64,000 nt of DNA from Pseudonocardia kujensis (GCF_021283305.1 NZ_JAJSOK010000021.1:1-64000); one strand, 5' to 3'; positions 45,306-54,737 are shown, counted from the first letter of the stretch. Made by a program: numbers and translations. The notes: a model not told the origin generated them from the sequence alone.

Positions 45306-46192
45306 CGACCACCGTCGCCCAGGCGCCCGCCCCCGCGGCGCCACCCGCCCGCGCCCGGCGGCGGGCCCGGTTCGCCCGGTTCAGCGGCCCCCTGGGCGTG
45401 CGGATCGGCCTGGCGATCGTCGCGGCCTACCTGCTCGTCGCCGTCCTGTCCTGGTTCTGGACCCCCTACGACCCGCTCGCGCTCGCCGTCGGCGACCCGT
45501 ACGGCGCGCCGTCCGCGGCACACTGGCTCGGCACCGACCGGCTCGGCGCCGACGTGCTCTCCCGCCTCATGGCAGCCACCCGCGTCAACCTGGTCGTGAT
45601 GTTGTTCGCCGTCGCGACCGGCCTGGCCGTCGGCACCGCGCTCGGCACGCTCGCCGGCTACTTCGGGGGCGTCACCGACACGGTGATCATGCGGATCCTG
45701 GAGGTCTTCCAGGCCTTCCCGACGCTCCTGCTGGCGATGCTGGTCGTGCAGGCCGTCGGTCCCGGCACGGTCAACCTCATCCTCATCATGGCGTTCGTCG
45801 GAATGCCGCCCTACCTGCGTCTGGTCCGAGCCGAGGTCATGTCGCGGCGGAGCTGGCAGTTCGCCGAGGCCGCCCGGATGGTCGGCGCCCGCCCGATGCG
45901 GGTGGCCTTCGGGCACCTGCTGCCCAACAGCATCGGCCCCGTCCTGGCCTACATCGCGGTCAACGCCGCGTGGGTCTCGTTGCTCACCGCGGCGCTCGGC
46001 TTCCTCGGCCTCGGCCTGCCGCCCGGCACCCCCGAGTGGGGGAGCATGGTCGCCCGCGGTCAGGACGCGATCATGACCGGCCAGTGGTGGGTCTCGTTCT
46101 TCCCCGGCCTGGCGATCGTCGGCATCGCCGGCGCCTGTTACCTGCTCGGCGACGGACTCGCGGACTTCCTCGACCCCCGGAGGAGCTCATGA
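45302..46192 (+). CDS. ABC transporter permease, DppC/OppC type
   Basis: The product (296 aa) shows the DppC signature: an N-terminal helix, then WFWTPYDPLALAVGDPYGAPS, HWLGTDRLGADVLSR, and the EAA loop SWQFAEAARMVGARPMRVAFGHLLPN. Five to six membrane helices. GTG overlaps the DppB-type stop (GTGA), so both permeases are made in equal amounts. Confidence 0.9.
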   Translation: MTTTVAQAPAPAAPPARARRRARFARFSGPLGVRIGLAIVAAYLLVAVLSWFWTPYDPLALAVGDPYGAPSAAHWLGTDRLGADVLSRLMAATRVNLVVMLFAVATGLAVGTALGTLAGYFGGVTDTVIMRILEVFQAFPTLLLAMLVVQAVGPGTVNLILIMAFVGMPPYLRLVRAEVMSRRSWQFAEAARMVGARPMRVAFGHLLPNSIGPVLAYIAVNAAWVSLLTAALGFLGLGLPPGTPEWGSMVARGQDAIMTGQWWVSFFPGLAIVGIAGACYLLGDGLADFLDPRRSS

Positions 46193-47034
46193 CCAGCACC
46201 CACGCGATCGAGCAGGAAGCGCCGGCGGCCACCGCCGCGCCCTCGCCGATCCTGACCGTCGACGGGTACAGCGGCGGGTTCGGGCGCGGCGAGGACTACC
46301 GCCCGGTGCTGCACGAGGTGTCCTTCACGGTCGCCCGCGGCGAGCTGACCGCCGTGGTCGGCGAGACCGGCAGCGGCAAGTCGCTGACCGCCATGTCGAT
46401 CCTCGGCATTCAGCCGCCCGCGTTCGTCCGCACCGGTGGCCGGATGGAGTTCGCGGGCCGCGACCTGCTGGGGTGCGGCGACCAGGAGATGCGCACGGTT
46501 CGCGGCCGCCGGATCAGCATGGTGTTCCAGGACGCGCGCGCTGCACTCAACCCGGTGTTCCCGGTCGGCACGCAGCTCGCGGACGTCGCCAAGCGGCACC
46601 ACGGGATGTCCCGCGCCCTGGCTCGGGAGGCCGCAGTCGAGGCGCTGCGTTCGGTGCGGATCCCCGAACCCGGCCGCCGGGCGCGCCAGTACCCGCACGA
46701 GTTCTCCGGAGGCATGGCCCAGCGCGTGATGATCGCGATGGCGCTGCTCTGCGAGCCGGAGCTGCTCATCCTCGACGAGCCCACGACCGGCCTCGACGTG
46801 ACCATCCAGGCGGAGATCATGGACCTGATCACCGAGCTCGGCCGCAGCAGGGGCCTGTCCACCCTGCTCATCACCCACGACCTCGGGGTCGTCGCCGAGA
46901 CCGCCCAGCACGTCGTCGTGATGCGGCAGGGGCGCGTCGTCGAGACGGGCACCACCGCCGGGTTGTTCCTCACCCCGACCGACTCCTACACCCGCACCCT
47001 GCTGGCGGCGAGCAGGCTGGAGGCGAAGTCGTGA
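46189..47034 (+). CDS. ABC transporter ATP-binding protein, DppD type
   Basis: The product (281 aa) has Walker A GETGSGKS near residues 63-70, signature EFSGGMAQRV, Walker B LLILDEPTTGLDV and the H-loop TLLITHDLG. The short C terminus lacks the Fe-S/oligopeptide extension of some DppD proteins. ATGA overlap with the permease. Energises uptake together with the next gene. Confidence 0.9.
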   Translation: MTSTHAIEQEAPAATAAPSPILTVDGYSGGFGRGEDYRPVLHEVSFTVARGELTAVVGETGSGKSLTAMSILGIQPPAFVRTGGRMEFAGRDLLGCGDQEMRTVRGRRISMVFQDARAALNPVFPVGTQLADVAKRHHGMSRALAREAAVEALRSVRIPEPGRRARQYPHEFSGGMAQRVMIAMALLCEPELLILDEPTTGLDVTIQAEIMDLITELGRSRGLSTLLITHDLGVVAETAQHVVVMRQGRVVETGTTAGLFLTPTDSYTRTLLAASRLEAKS

Positions 47035-48026
47035 CCGCGCTCGAACCCGCCGGGGCGGCCACCGCCCTGCACTACCCCATCGTCGACATCCGCGGGCTGA
47101 CCAAGCACTTCCGGGTGGGCAGGCCGCGGCGCGACCTCGTGGCCCTCGACGGCGTCGACCTGGCCGTCGAGGCGGGCCAGACCACCGCGCTGGTCGGCGA
47201 GAGCGGCTCGGGCAAGTCCACCCTGGCCCGCTGCCTAGTCGGCCTGCTCCCCGTCACCGCGGGTGAGGTCCTGCTCGACGGGATCGATCTTGCCGGGCTC
47301 GGTTCGGTGGCGCTCTCGCGCACCTACCGCGACATCCAGATGGTGTTCCAGGACCCGCACTCCTCGCTCAACCCCCGGCGCAGCGTGTACCAGGCCGTGA
47401 CCGAGCCGCTGCGGCTGCACCTCGGCCTGGACCGGGCGGCGCAGCGAGCGCGGGCGCGCGAGCTCATGTCGCTGGTCGGCCTGGAGGACCAGCACCTGGA
47501 GCGCATGCCGCACGAGCTGTCCGGCGGACAGCGCCAGCGCGTGGGCATCGCCCGGGCGATCGCGGTGGGCCCCAAGGTCGTCGTGCTCGACGAGCCCACC
47601 TCCTCGCTCGACGTGTCCGTGCGCGGCCAGATCCTCGACCTGCTGCTGGGCCTGCAGCAGCGGCTCGGCATGACGTACCTGTTCATCAGCCACGACCTGC
47701 AGGCCGTCCGCCGGGTGGCCGACCGGGTGTGCGTGATGTACCTGGGCTCGATCGTCGAGGACGGACCCGCCGACGAGGTGCTCGACCGGCCCCGCCACCC
47801 CTACACCCGCGCCCTGATGTCCGCGGCGCCCGTTGCCGAGTACGGCGTGCGCCGCGAGCGGCTGCGCCTGGCCGGGGAGATCCCCAGCCCGGTCGACCTG
47901 CCAGCGGAGTGCCGGCTCGCCGGCCGCTGCCCGTACGTCCGGGACAGCTGCCGCACCGCGGTCCCGCCGCTCGTCACGGTCGAGGGCACGCACCGGTCGG
48001 CCTGCCCGGTCCCCCTGCCCTCCTGA
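47031..48026 (+). CDS. ABC transporter ATP-binding protein, DppF type
   Basis: The product (331 aa) has Walker A GESGSGKST, signature ELSGGQRQRVGIARA, Walker B VVVLDEPTSSLDV and the H-loop LFISHDLQAV. The C-terminal oligo_HPY domain (GEIPSPVDLPAECRLAGRCPY and a Cys-rich end) marks it as an Opp/Dpp ATPase. GTGA overlap with the DppD-type gene. Confidence 0.9.
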   Translation: MTALEPAGAATALHYPIVDIRGLTKHFRVGRPRRDLVALDGVDLAVEAGQTTALVGESGSGKSTLARCLVGLLPVTAGEVLLDGIDLAGLGSVALSRTYRDIQMVFQDPHSSLNPRRSVYQAVTEPLRLHLGLDRAAQRARARELMSLVGLEDQHLERMPHELSGGQRQRVGIARAIAVGPKVVVLDEPTSSLDVSVRGQILDLLLGLQQRLGMTYLFISHDLQAVRRVADRVCVMYLGSIVEDGPADEVLDRPRHPYTRALMSAAPVAEYGVRRERLRLAGEIPSPVDLPAECRLAGRCPYVRDSCRTAVPPLVTVEGTHRSACPVPLPS

Positions 48027-48090
48027 CCCGCCCCACCCCCTGGCCCCGGCCCGCACGCGGCCGGTTCCACCCCTTCCCCCGGAGGTTCTC

Positions 48091-49746
48091 GTGTTCGCAG
48101 TCCGGCGACGCTCCCGCGTCGCGACCGTCGTCGGGGCGGTCGTGCTCGCCCTGACCATGGCGGCGTGTGGTTCCGGCACGTCGAGTACGGGCACGACCGA
48201 CCAGTCCCAGGTCGTCGTCGGCATCCCGTCCGACGTCAACAGCCTGGACCCCGCCAACACCCTGGGTTCGCAGGACCAGGAGCTGGTGCTCAACCTCTAC
48301 GACCGGCTGGTCAACCTCAAGATGCACCCGGGCCCCGACGGCACGCAGGTGTGGGACGGCCTCGAGGTCACCCCCGGCCTCGCGACCTCGTGGGACGTCG
48401 CAGGCCCGACGATCACCTTCCACCTCCGCGACGACGTCACCTTCCCCGGTTCGGGCAACAAGATGACCGCGAACGACGTGAAGTGGAGCTTCGAGCGCCT
48501 GCCCGCCGTCGGCGGCAACGGCAAGAACCAGGCGGGCGTCGCCGGTCTACGCGACGGCAACCAGATCCAGGTGATCGACGACCACACCGTGTCGATCACC
48601 TTCACCGACCCGTCCGGCGCGCCGGCCCAGCTCCCGGTCTCGCTGCCCAACCTGCGGTTCCTGCAGTTCGGCGTGATCGACTCCCAGGTCGCCAAGCAGC
48701 ACGTCACCGCCGAGGACCCGTGGGCGAGCGACTGGCTGAGCAAGAACGTCGCGGGCACCGGCCCCTACACGATCGAGTCCCGCCAGCCGGGCCAGCAGAT
48801 CGTGCTGAAGGCCGTAACCCCGCGCTGGAACGGCACCGACCCGGCCTACAAGACCGTGGTGCTACGGATCACCGGTGACGCCGACCCGGTCGGCCTGATG
48901 AAGACCGGTGTGGTCGACTACGTCTCCACCGGCGTGACCGGCCGCCAGTTCGACGACCTGGCCGCCAACGGGTTCACCGTGGTCAACCAGCAGGTGGCCG
49001 ACATCCTCCGGATGGACGTCAGCACGGAGACCGGGCCGACCGCCGACCCGCGGGTCCGGCAGGCCATCGCCTACGCCACCCCGTACGACCAGATCATCTC
49101 CTCGGCGTTCTCCGGCCGCGGCCAGCGGGCACACACCGTGCTCAACCCGCAGGACCCCTTCGGCACCAAGGACTGGGACCGCTACCAGACCGACCTGGAC
49201 AAGGCGCGTGCGCTGCTGGCCGAGGCCGGGACCGGCCCGGTCACGGTCAAGCTCTGGTACAACGCCGACGTCGCGTACAACGAGGACACCGCGCTGCTCA
49301 TGCAGCAGTCCTTCGCCCAGGCGGGCATCACCCTGGACCTTCAGGCCCGCCCCGGCTCCCAGCTGCAGACCATGTGGAAGGGCCACATCAACGGCGGCAA
49401 CCCGGAGATGACCGGCATCTACCTGTCGAACGCCACCATCTGGCTCGACGACCCGGACACCTTCATGCAGCAGTGGGCCACCACGCAGGGCGCGTCGAAC
49501 TGGGCGCGCTACTCCGACCCCGAGGTCGACGCCCTGCAGCAGCAGTTCCGGTTCTCGTCGGACGAGGCGGGCCGCAAGGCCGCCTACGCCACCATCCAGG
49601 GCAAGATCGCCGAGAGCGCGCACCAGATCCCGATCGCGGTGCTCGGCCGGACGGTCGCGGTGTCCCCCGACGTCACCGGCGTGGCCTTCGGCCCCGAGCC
49701 CTACGCCCGGCTCGAGTACCTCTCGCCCAAGCCCGCCACCTCCTGA
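48091..49746 (+). CDS. Extracellular solute-binding lipoprotein, family 5
   Basis: The product (551 aa) starts VFAVRRRSRVATVV, then a hydrophobic segment and the lipobox TMAAC with Cys26 lipidated. The SBP_bac_5 domain includes IPSDVNSLDPANTLGS, VTPGLATSWDV, DVKWSFERLPAVGG and a C-terminal AESAHQIPIAVLGRTVAVS. It captures the solute outside the membrane for the permeases. GGAGG precedes the GTG at 48091. Family 5 takes peptides, nickel chelates, glutathione, opines and other solutes, so ligand cannot be named. Confidence 0.9.
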   Translation: MFAVRRRSRVATVVGAVVLALTMAACGSGTSSTGTTDQSQVVVGIPSDVNSLDPANTLGSQDQELVLNLYDRLVNLKMHPGPDGTQVWDGLEVTPGLATSWDVAGPTITFHLRDDVTFPGSGNKMTANDVKWSFERLPAVGGNGKNQAGVAGLRDGNQIQVIDDHTVSITFTDPSGAPAQLPVSLPNLRFLQFGVIDSQVAKQHVTAEDPWASDWLSKNVAGTGPYTIESRQPGQQIVLKAVTPRWNGTDPAYKTVVLRITGDADPVGLMKTGVVDYVSTGVTGRQFDDLAANGFTVVNQQVADILRMDVSTETGPTADPRVRQAIAYATPYDQIISSAFSGRGQRAHTVLNPQDPFGTKDWDRYQTDLDKARALLAEAGTGPVTVKLWYNADVAYNEDTALLMQQSFAQAGITLDLQARPGSQLQTMWKGHINGGNPEMTGIYLSNATIWLDDPDTFMQQWATTQGASNWARYSDPEVDALQQQFRFSSDEAGRKAAYATIQGKIAESAHQIPIAVLGRTVAVSPDVTGVAFGPEPYARLEYLSPKPATS

Positions 49747-49753
49747 GGTCACC

Positions 49754-49783
49754 GCCGGGGCTCGGCCCTCCCCGGGCCCCGGC
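49754..49783 (+). other. Intercistronic stem-loop after the solute-binding protein gene
   Basis: GCCGGGGC (49754-49761) and GCCCCGGC (49776-49783) pair over 8 bases, 7 bases after the stop. It lies in the 80-bp gap to the monooxygenase gene and could be a partial terminator or RNA-stabilising hairpin that lets the binding protein be made in excess, as is usual in ABC operons. Confidence 0.45.
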
Positions 49784-49826
49784 GCCCTCCACCCGCACGC
49801 ACGCACCCTCCCCGGAAGGACGCCTC

Positions 49827-51137
49827 ATGTCGGATCCGAAGTTCCACCTCGGCTGGTTCCACAGCAGCGGGTTCTCCCCCGCCGGGTGGAACGCCGAGTG
49901 GGCGGGCCACGTCGCCCGGGACTGGGCGGACCCCGGCTACTACGTCGACATGGTCCGGTCCCTCGAACGGGCCCGCTTCGACTGCCTGGTCATGGAGGAC
50001 TCCTCCTTCGTCCCCGAGGACTACGGCTCCTCCCCCGACTACTACCTGCGCAACGCGTTCCGCGCACCGAAGAACGACCCGGTCCCGCTGATGGCGATCC
50101 TGGGCCAGCACACCTCCCGGCTCGGGCTGCTCCCGACCATGTCGACCTCCTTCTACCCGCCCTTCCTGGCCGCCCGGCTGATCGCCACGATGGACCACCT
50201 CAACGGCGGACGGGCCGGGGCCAACCTGGTGACCTCGACCAGCGACACGGCCGCCCAGAACTACGGGCTGGACACCCACTTCCTGCACGACGAGCGGTAC
50301 CGGATGGCCGAGGAGTTCGTGAAGCTCGTCGACGAGCTGTGGGCATCCTGGGACGCCGACGCGATCGTGAACGACCGTGAGGCCGGGATGTTCGCCGACC
50401 CCACGAAGGTCCGGCGCGTCGACTTCGCCGGGAAGTACTTCCGCTCCCGCGGACCGCTCAACACGCCGCGGCCGCCGCAGGGCAGGCCGGTGATCAGCCA
50501 GGCGGGCGGCTCGCCGCAGGGCCGGGACTTCGCCGCCCGCACGGCGGACATCATGCTCGGCTCCGCCGGTTCGCTCGAGGACATGAAGGCGCTCCGCGAC
50601 GACATGCGCTCCCGCGTGGCCGCGGCGGGCAGGCCGTCGGACGCGCTGAAGGTGCTGTTCGTGATCGGCGTCAAGATCGTCGAGACCGAGGCGGGCGCCA
50701 CCGAGCTGCGGGCCCGCGCCGCGGACCTGAGCGACGAGCGGATCGTCGCGATGCTGGCAGGCATGTCGAGCATCACCGGCATCGACTTCGCACAGTTCGA
50801 CCTGGACGAGCCGCTCGGCGAGCTCACCACGAACGGCCAGCAGGGCACGCTCGCCCAGTTCCTGCGCGGCAAGGACGGTCGGACGCTGCGTGAGATCGTG
50901 AAGGGCTACACCCGCACCGAGGACTTCATCGGCACCCCCGGTCAGGTCGCCCGCCGGCTCGCGGAGATCAACGAGGAGTGCCGCGGGGACGGGTTCCTGA
51001 TCTCCACCGACAACGGGGCGCTGCGTAAGCACCTGTTCGATGTCACCGAGGGTCTCGCGCCGGAGCTGCAGCGGCTCGGCCTGACGCGCACCGACTACGC
51101 GAGCGAGCGGTTCCGCGACAACCTGTTCGCGTTCTGA
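49827..51137 (+). CDS. NtaA/SnaA/DszA-type FMN-dependent monooxygenase
   Basis: The product (436 aa) is a long LLM-class enzyme of the NtaA branch, recognised by HLGWFHSSGFSPAGWN at the N terminus, VMEDSSFVPEDYG, LLPTMSTSFYPPF, NLVTSTSDTAAQNYG and PVISQAGGSPQGRDFAA. NtaA-type enzymes use FMNH2 from a separate reductase to attack C-N or C-S bonds (nitrilotriacetate, EDTA, dibenzothiophene sulfone); RutA and related enzymes open pyrimidine rings. GGAAGGA precedes the ATG. It is probably the first catabolic enzyme of the island. No flavin reductase lies nearby. Confidence 0.88.
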   Translation: MSDPKFHLGWFHSSGFSPAGWNAEWAGHVARDWADPGYYVDMVRSLERARFDCLVMEDSSFVPEDYGSSPDYYLRNAFRAPKNDPVPLMAILGQHTSRLGLLPTMSTSFYPPFLAARLIATMDHLNGGRAGANLVTSTSDTAAQNYGLDTHFLHDERYRMAEEFVKLVDELWASWDADAIVNDREAGMFADPTKVRRVDFAGKYFRSRGPLNTPRPPQGRPVISQAGGSPQGRDFAARTADIMLGSAGSLEDMKALRDDMRSRVAAAGRPSDALKVLFVIGVKIVETEAGATELRARAADLSDERIVAMLAGMSSITGIDFAQFDLDEPLGELTTNGQQGTLAQFLRGKDGRTLREIVKGYTRTEDFIGTPGQVARRLAEINEECRGDGFLISTDNGALRKHLFDVTEGLAPELQRLGLTRTDYASERFRDNLFAF

Positions 51138-51142
51138 CCGCC

Positions 51143-52372
51143 GTGGAACGGTCCCTCGCACGCTCACCGGCGCCCCTGCACGCGCTGTCGGTGATGTTCT
51201 TCGCGGTCCTCACCGAGACCGTCTTCCAGACCCTCGTCCCCGTCGTCCTCACCGAGGCGCGTGGGGCCGGGGGGCTGACGCTCGGGATCGCCATCGCAGT
51301 GGCCCAGGGCGTCGGCATTGTGGTCGCCGCGCCCGCCGCGCGGGCCTGTGAGCTGCGCGGCCCCGCGGGTGTCGCCGTCTGGTCCGGGCTGCTGGCGCTC
51401 GGCTCGCTGGTCGCGCTCGCGCTGCTGACCTTCGTCCCGGGCGAGGCATGGGTGCTCGCCCTCGTCGGCTACGGCGTGGCGAAGGCCGGCATGACCTCGG
51501 CCGCGCTCACCCAGATCGGGATGCTGCGGGACCCGGTGCGCACCCAGGGCCGCAACGCCGCCGGCCAGCGCCTGGCCGCCATCCTCGGCACCGGTGTCGC
51601 GGGCGGCGTGGTGGCGCTGGGGGTGTGGCACACCGGGATGTGGGCGCTCGTCGGGGTCGCCGCGGCGGGGCTCGTCGTCTGCCTACTGCTGCCGCGCGCG
51701 GCCGGGCGCGCGCCCACGCTGCGGGAGCTGCGGGGCAGCTACGTCGACCAGGTCCGCACGCTGGCCCGGCACCCGGAGCTGCGGGCGTCGACGCTGGTGA
51801 ACGTGAACACCGCGGCCGTGTTCATCCTCGGCAACTCGTTCCTGCCCGTTGTGCTGCTCGACCGGGTGGACCGGCCCGCGCTGTGGATCACCGCGCTGAT
51901 CGTGGGACGGGACCTCGTCGCGGTCGCGGTCGGGCTGACCTTCGCCCGGGTGGTCCGCAGGCTGGCGCTGCCCGGGGCGGTCGCCGCCGTCGTGGCCTCG
52001 ACCGTCGTCTCGTTCGCAGTACCCGCCCTCTTCCCGGCGCCCGCGCTGTTGACGGTCGCCTCCCTCGCGGGCGGGCTGGCGCTGGGACTGGGCATCGGCT
52101 CCACGAACGTGCTCGCGGTGGGCAACCCGTCGGGGCCGAGCCCGGCGATGCGACTGGCGGCGACCTTCCCCGGCGCGGCCGCCGCGTCGCTCGTGCTCGG
52201 TCTGCTCGCGGGCGCCGCCCTCGACGCAGTCGGGCCCCGGGCCATGTTCGGCATCGCCGCCGCCGTGACCGCCGCCCTCGGGGTGCTGTGCGTCGGCCAG
52301 GCCCGACGCGCGCCTGGGCCGGGTCTGAGCGTCTCCTTTCCGCTGTCGACCTCCAAGGGAGAACCGTCATGA
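51143..52372 (+). CDS. MFS transporter
   Basis: The product (409 aa) has about 12 hydrophobic helices and no large soluble part. It starts with LHALSVMFFAVLTETVFQTLVPVVL and contains typical glycine-rich helices such as GGLALGLGIGSTNVLAVGNPSG. The A-loop motif between helices 2 and 3 is poorly conserved. GTG at 51143 follows the monooxygenase stop by five bases, so it is in the operon. It may import the substrate or export an intermediate; the direction cannot be told. Confidence 0.82.
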   Translation: MERSLARSPAPLHALSVMFFAVLTETVFQTLVPVVLTEARGAGGLTLGIAIAVAQGVGIVVAAPAARACELRGPAGVAVWSGLLALGSLVALALLTFVPGEAWVLALVGYGVAKAGMTSAALTQIGMLRDPVRTQGRNAAGQRLAAILGTGVAGGVVALGVWHTGMWALVGVAAAGLVVCLLLPRAAGRAPTLRELRGSYVDQVRTLARHPELRASTLVNVNTAAVFILGNSFLPVVLLDRVDRPALWITALIVGRDLVAVAVGLTFARVVRRLALPGAVAAVVASTVVSFAVPALFPAPALLTVASLAGGLALGLGIGSTNVLAVGNPSGPSPAMRLAATFPGAAAASLVLGLLAGAALDAVGPRAMFGIAAAVTAALGVLCVGQARRAPGPGLSVSFPLSTSKGEPS

Positions 52373-53553
52373 CCGTCCTGCGCAACGCCCGGCTGCTGGG
52401 CCGGACCGGGCTCCACGACGTCCACCGGTCCGACGGGGTGATCACCGCCGTCGAGCGGGCCGCTGGCCGGGTCGACGGGACCGACGGCGTGGACGCGGGG
52501 GGCCGGGTCGTCCTCGCCGGCCTGGTCGACGCCCACGTCCACCTGGACAAGGCGTACGTACTGCCGGCATTGGAGGCGCGCGGGGCATTCGAGGGCGGAG
52601 ACGTGGCCGCGGCGATGGCCGCGACCCGCGCACTGCGCGCCGAGCTCGGCACGGCCATCATCGAGCCCGGGATGGAGCGAGTTCTCCGCTCGATGCGCCG
52701 GCAGGGCACCGTCGCCGCGCGGGCGCACGTCGAGATCGACGTCGGCATCGACCCCGCGGTGGTCGAGCTGCACCGGAAGGTGGCCACCGACCATCCGGAC
52801 GTCGCCGTCCAGCTGGTGGCGTTCCCGCAGAACGGGACGTCCCACGACCCCGGGGCCGGCGCGCGGCTCGCCCGGGCCCTCGACGACGGCTGCACCGTCG
52901 TCGGCGGCTGTCCCTACGCCGACGACGACCCGGAGGGCCACCTGGACCTCGTGTTCGGGCTCGCCGCCGACCGCGGCCTGCCCGTCGACCTGCACCTGGA
53001 CCTCACCGACGACGCCGCCGCGGCGCAGGTCGACCTCGTGCTGCCGCGGGTCGCCCGGTCCGGCCTGGAGGGCCGGGTCACCGTCGGCCATATGACGGCG
53101 CTGTCGGCGCTCTCCCCCGAGCGGCGGGCGAGCGTGCTGGCCGGGCTGCGCGATCTCGGCATCTCGCTCGTCGCGATCCCCACCACCGACCTGTGGCTGT
53201 CCGGCCGCACCGCCGAGCGGCCGGGGGCGCGTGGTCTGGCGCCGCTGCGCGCACTGCTCGACGCGGGCGTCTCCACCGCGCTGGCCAGCAACAACCACCA
53301 GAACGCGTTCACCCCCGTCGGCGGCGGCGGGCTGCTGCGCGTGGCCTGGCTGGCGGCCCTGGTCGCCCAGATCGGCGACTCGCCGGGACTGGCCCGGCTC
53401 CTGTCCGCGGTGTCCGACGTCCCGGCGCGGATCCTCGGGCTGGGGCCATGGGGCATCGAGCCCGGCTCGGTCGCCCCGCTGCTGGTCCTCGACGCCGAGG
53501 AGCCACTCGACGCGGTCCGCGAGGCGCCCGCCGTGGTGGAGCGGGTCGGATGA
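52369..53553 (+). CDS. Amidohydrolase, cytosine-deaminase-like
   Basis: The product (394 aa) is an amidohydrolase-superfamily TIM barrel. DAHVHLDKAYV near residues 58-68 provides the HxH pair, DLHLDLTDD and VGHMTALSAL the further His ligands as in CodA. Where CodA has the metal-bound Asp in HDDVFDPWYPLG, this protein reads SNNHQNAFTPVG, so the Asp seems to be Asn. Such enzymes hydrolyse C-N bonds of cyclic amides, amidines or aminopyrimidines. ATGA overlap with the MFS gene and the amidase gene places it in the middle of the pathway. Confidence 0.82.
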   Translation: MTVLRNARLLGRTGLHDVHRSDGVITAVERAAGRVDGTDGVDAGGRVVLAGLVDAHVHLDKAYVLPALEARGAFEGGDVAAAMAATRALRAELGTAIIEPGMERVLRSMRRQGTVAARAHVEIDVGIDPAVVELHRKVATDHPDVAVQLVAFPQNGTSHDPGAGARLARALDDGCTVVGGCPYADDDPEGHLDLVFGLAADRGLPVDLHLDLTDDAAAAQVDLVLPRVARSGLEGRVTVGHMTALSALSPERRASVLAGLRDLGISLVAIPTTDLWLSGRTAERPGARGLAPLRALLDAGVSTALASNNHQNAFTPVGGGGLLRVAWLAALVAQIGDSPGLARLLSAVSDVPARILGLGPWGIEPGSVAPLLVLDAEEPLDAVREAPAVVERVG

Positions 53554-54737
53554 CCGCCCCGACCCGGTCATCGCCCTTCCTGCGCGGGGGCGTCCGGCGG
53601 CTCAGCACAGGTGCCGCGCAGGGCCCGTTGCAGGACCTCGAGTACGTGGTGAAGGACCTCATCGACGTCGCCGGCAGCCGAACCGGGGCGGGCAACCCGA
53701 CCTGGTTGGCCGGACAGGCGCCCGCGCCCCGGTCCGCCCCGGTCGTCGCCGCGCTCGCCGCGGCAGGTGCGGACTGTGTCGGCAAGGCGCACACGGACGA
53801 GTTCGCGTTCAGCCTGGCCGGGGTGAACGCCCACTACGGCCCCTCGACGAACCCCGCCGTGCCAGGGGCGACCGCCGGGGGCTCGTCCAGCGGGTCCGCC
53901 GCGGCAGTGGCGGCGGGTCTCGTCCCGTTCGCGCTCGGAACCGACACAGGCGGCTCGGTGCGGGTACCCGCCTCGTACTGCGGAACGGTCGGGGTCCGAC
54001 CCACCCACGGCCGGGTGAGCCTGCGCGGCGTGACCGCCCTGGCCCCCAGCTTCGACACCGTGGGCTGGTTCACCCGCGACGCCGACCTGGCGGCCACAGT
54101 CGGGTCCGTGCTGCTGGACGGCGCGCCCCGGACGGCGCGGCCGCGTCGGCTGGTGGTGCTGCACGAGGTGCTCGCCGGGCTGCCCGCCGCCGTCGCGGAC
54201 GCGGTGCTCGGCAGCGCCGCCGCCGCGGCGGCGGACCTCGGCCTCGACATCAGCCGCACCGGACTGGGCGTGCCGCTCGACGAGTACGCCACCGTCTTCA
54301 CCACCATCCAGGCCGCCGAGGCGTGGCGGGTCCGCGGGGCCTGGCTGCGGGCGCACCCCGAACGGGTGTCACCGGACGTCCTCACCCGCTTCCGGGCAGG
54401 CGCCGACGTCGACGACCGGCGCCTCGCCCAGGCCCGGCGGGACCGCGCGCGGCTCGCCGCGGTCCTGCACCAGACCTGGGACGACGGCACCACAATCGTC
54501 GTGGTCCCGAGCACCGCGAGCCCGGCCCCGGACCACGAGGACCTGGCCGGACCCGGGGCGGCCGCGATCCGGGCCGCGACACTGCGGCTGACGAGCCTCG
54601 CCGGCATCGCCGGCGCCCCGGTCGTCGGGTTGCCGTTGGCGAAGGTGGCGGGCCGCCCGCTGGGCATCGGTCTGCTGGGCCCACCCGGGACGGACGAGAT
54701 CCTGCTCCGCCTGGCCACCGTCCTCGAAGGCAGGTGA
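53550..54737 (+). CDS. Amidase-signature-family amidase
   Basis: The product (395 aa) is shorter than the usual 450-500. The Ser-cisSer-Lys triad is visible: Lys in EYVVKDLIDVAG near residue 34, the first Ser in GGSSSGSAAAVAAG and the nucleophile in TDTGGSVRVPASYCG. It hydrolyses a linear amide, fitting the last step after ring opening. The ATG overlaps the amidohydrolase stop (ATGA). It ends the island operon. Confidence 0.88.
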   Translation: MTAPTRSSPFLRGGVRRLSTGAAQGPLQDLEYVVKDLIDVAGSRTGAGNPTWLAGQAPAPRSAPVVAALAAAGADCVGKAHTDEFAFSLAGVNAHYGPSTNPAVPGATAGGSSSGSAAAVAAGLVPFALGTDTGGSVRVPASYCGTVGVRPTHGRVSLRGVTALAPSFDTVGWFTRDADLAATVGSVLLDGAPRTARPRRLVVLHEVLAGLPAAVADAVLGSAAAAAADLGLDISRTGLGVPLDEYATVFTTIQAAEAWRVRGAWLRAHPERVSPDVLTRFRAGADVDDRRLAQARRDRARLAAVLHQTWDDGTTIVVVPSTASPAPDHEDLAGPGAAAIRAATLRLTSLAGIAGAPVVGLPLAKVAGRPLGIGLLGPPGTDEILLRLATVLEGR

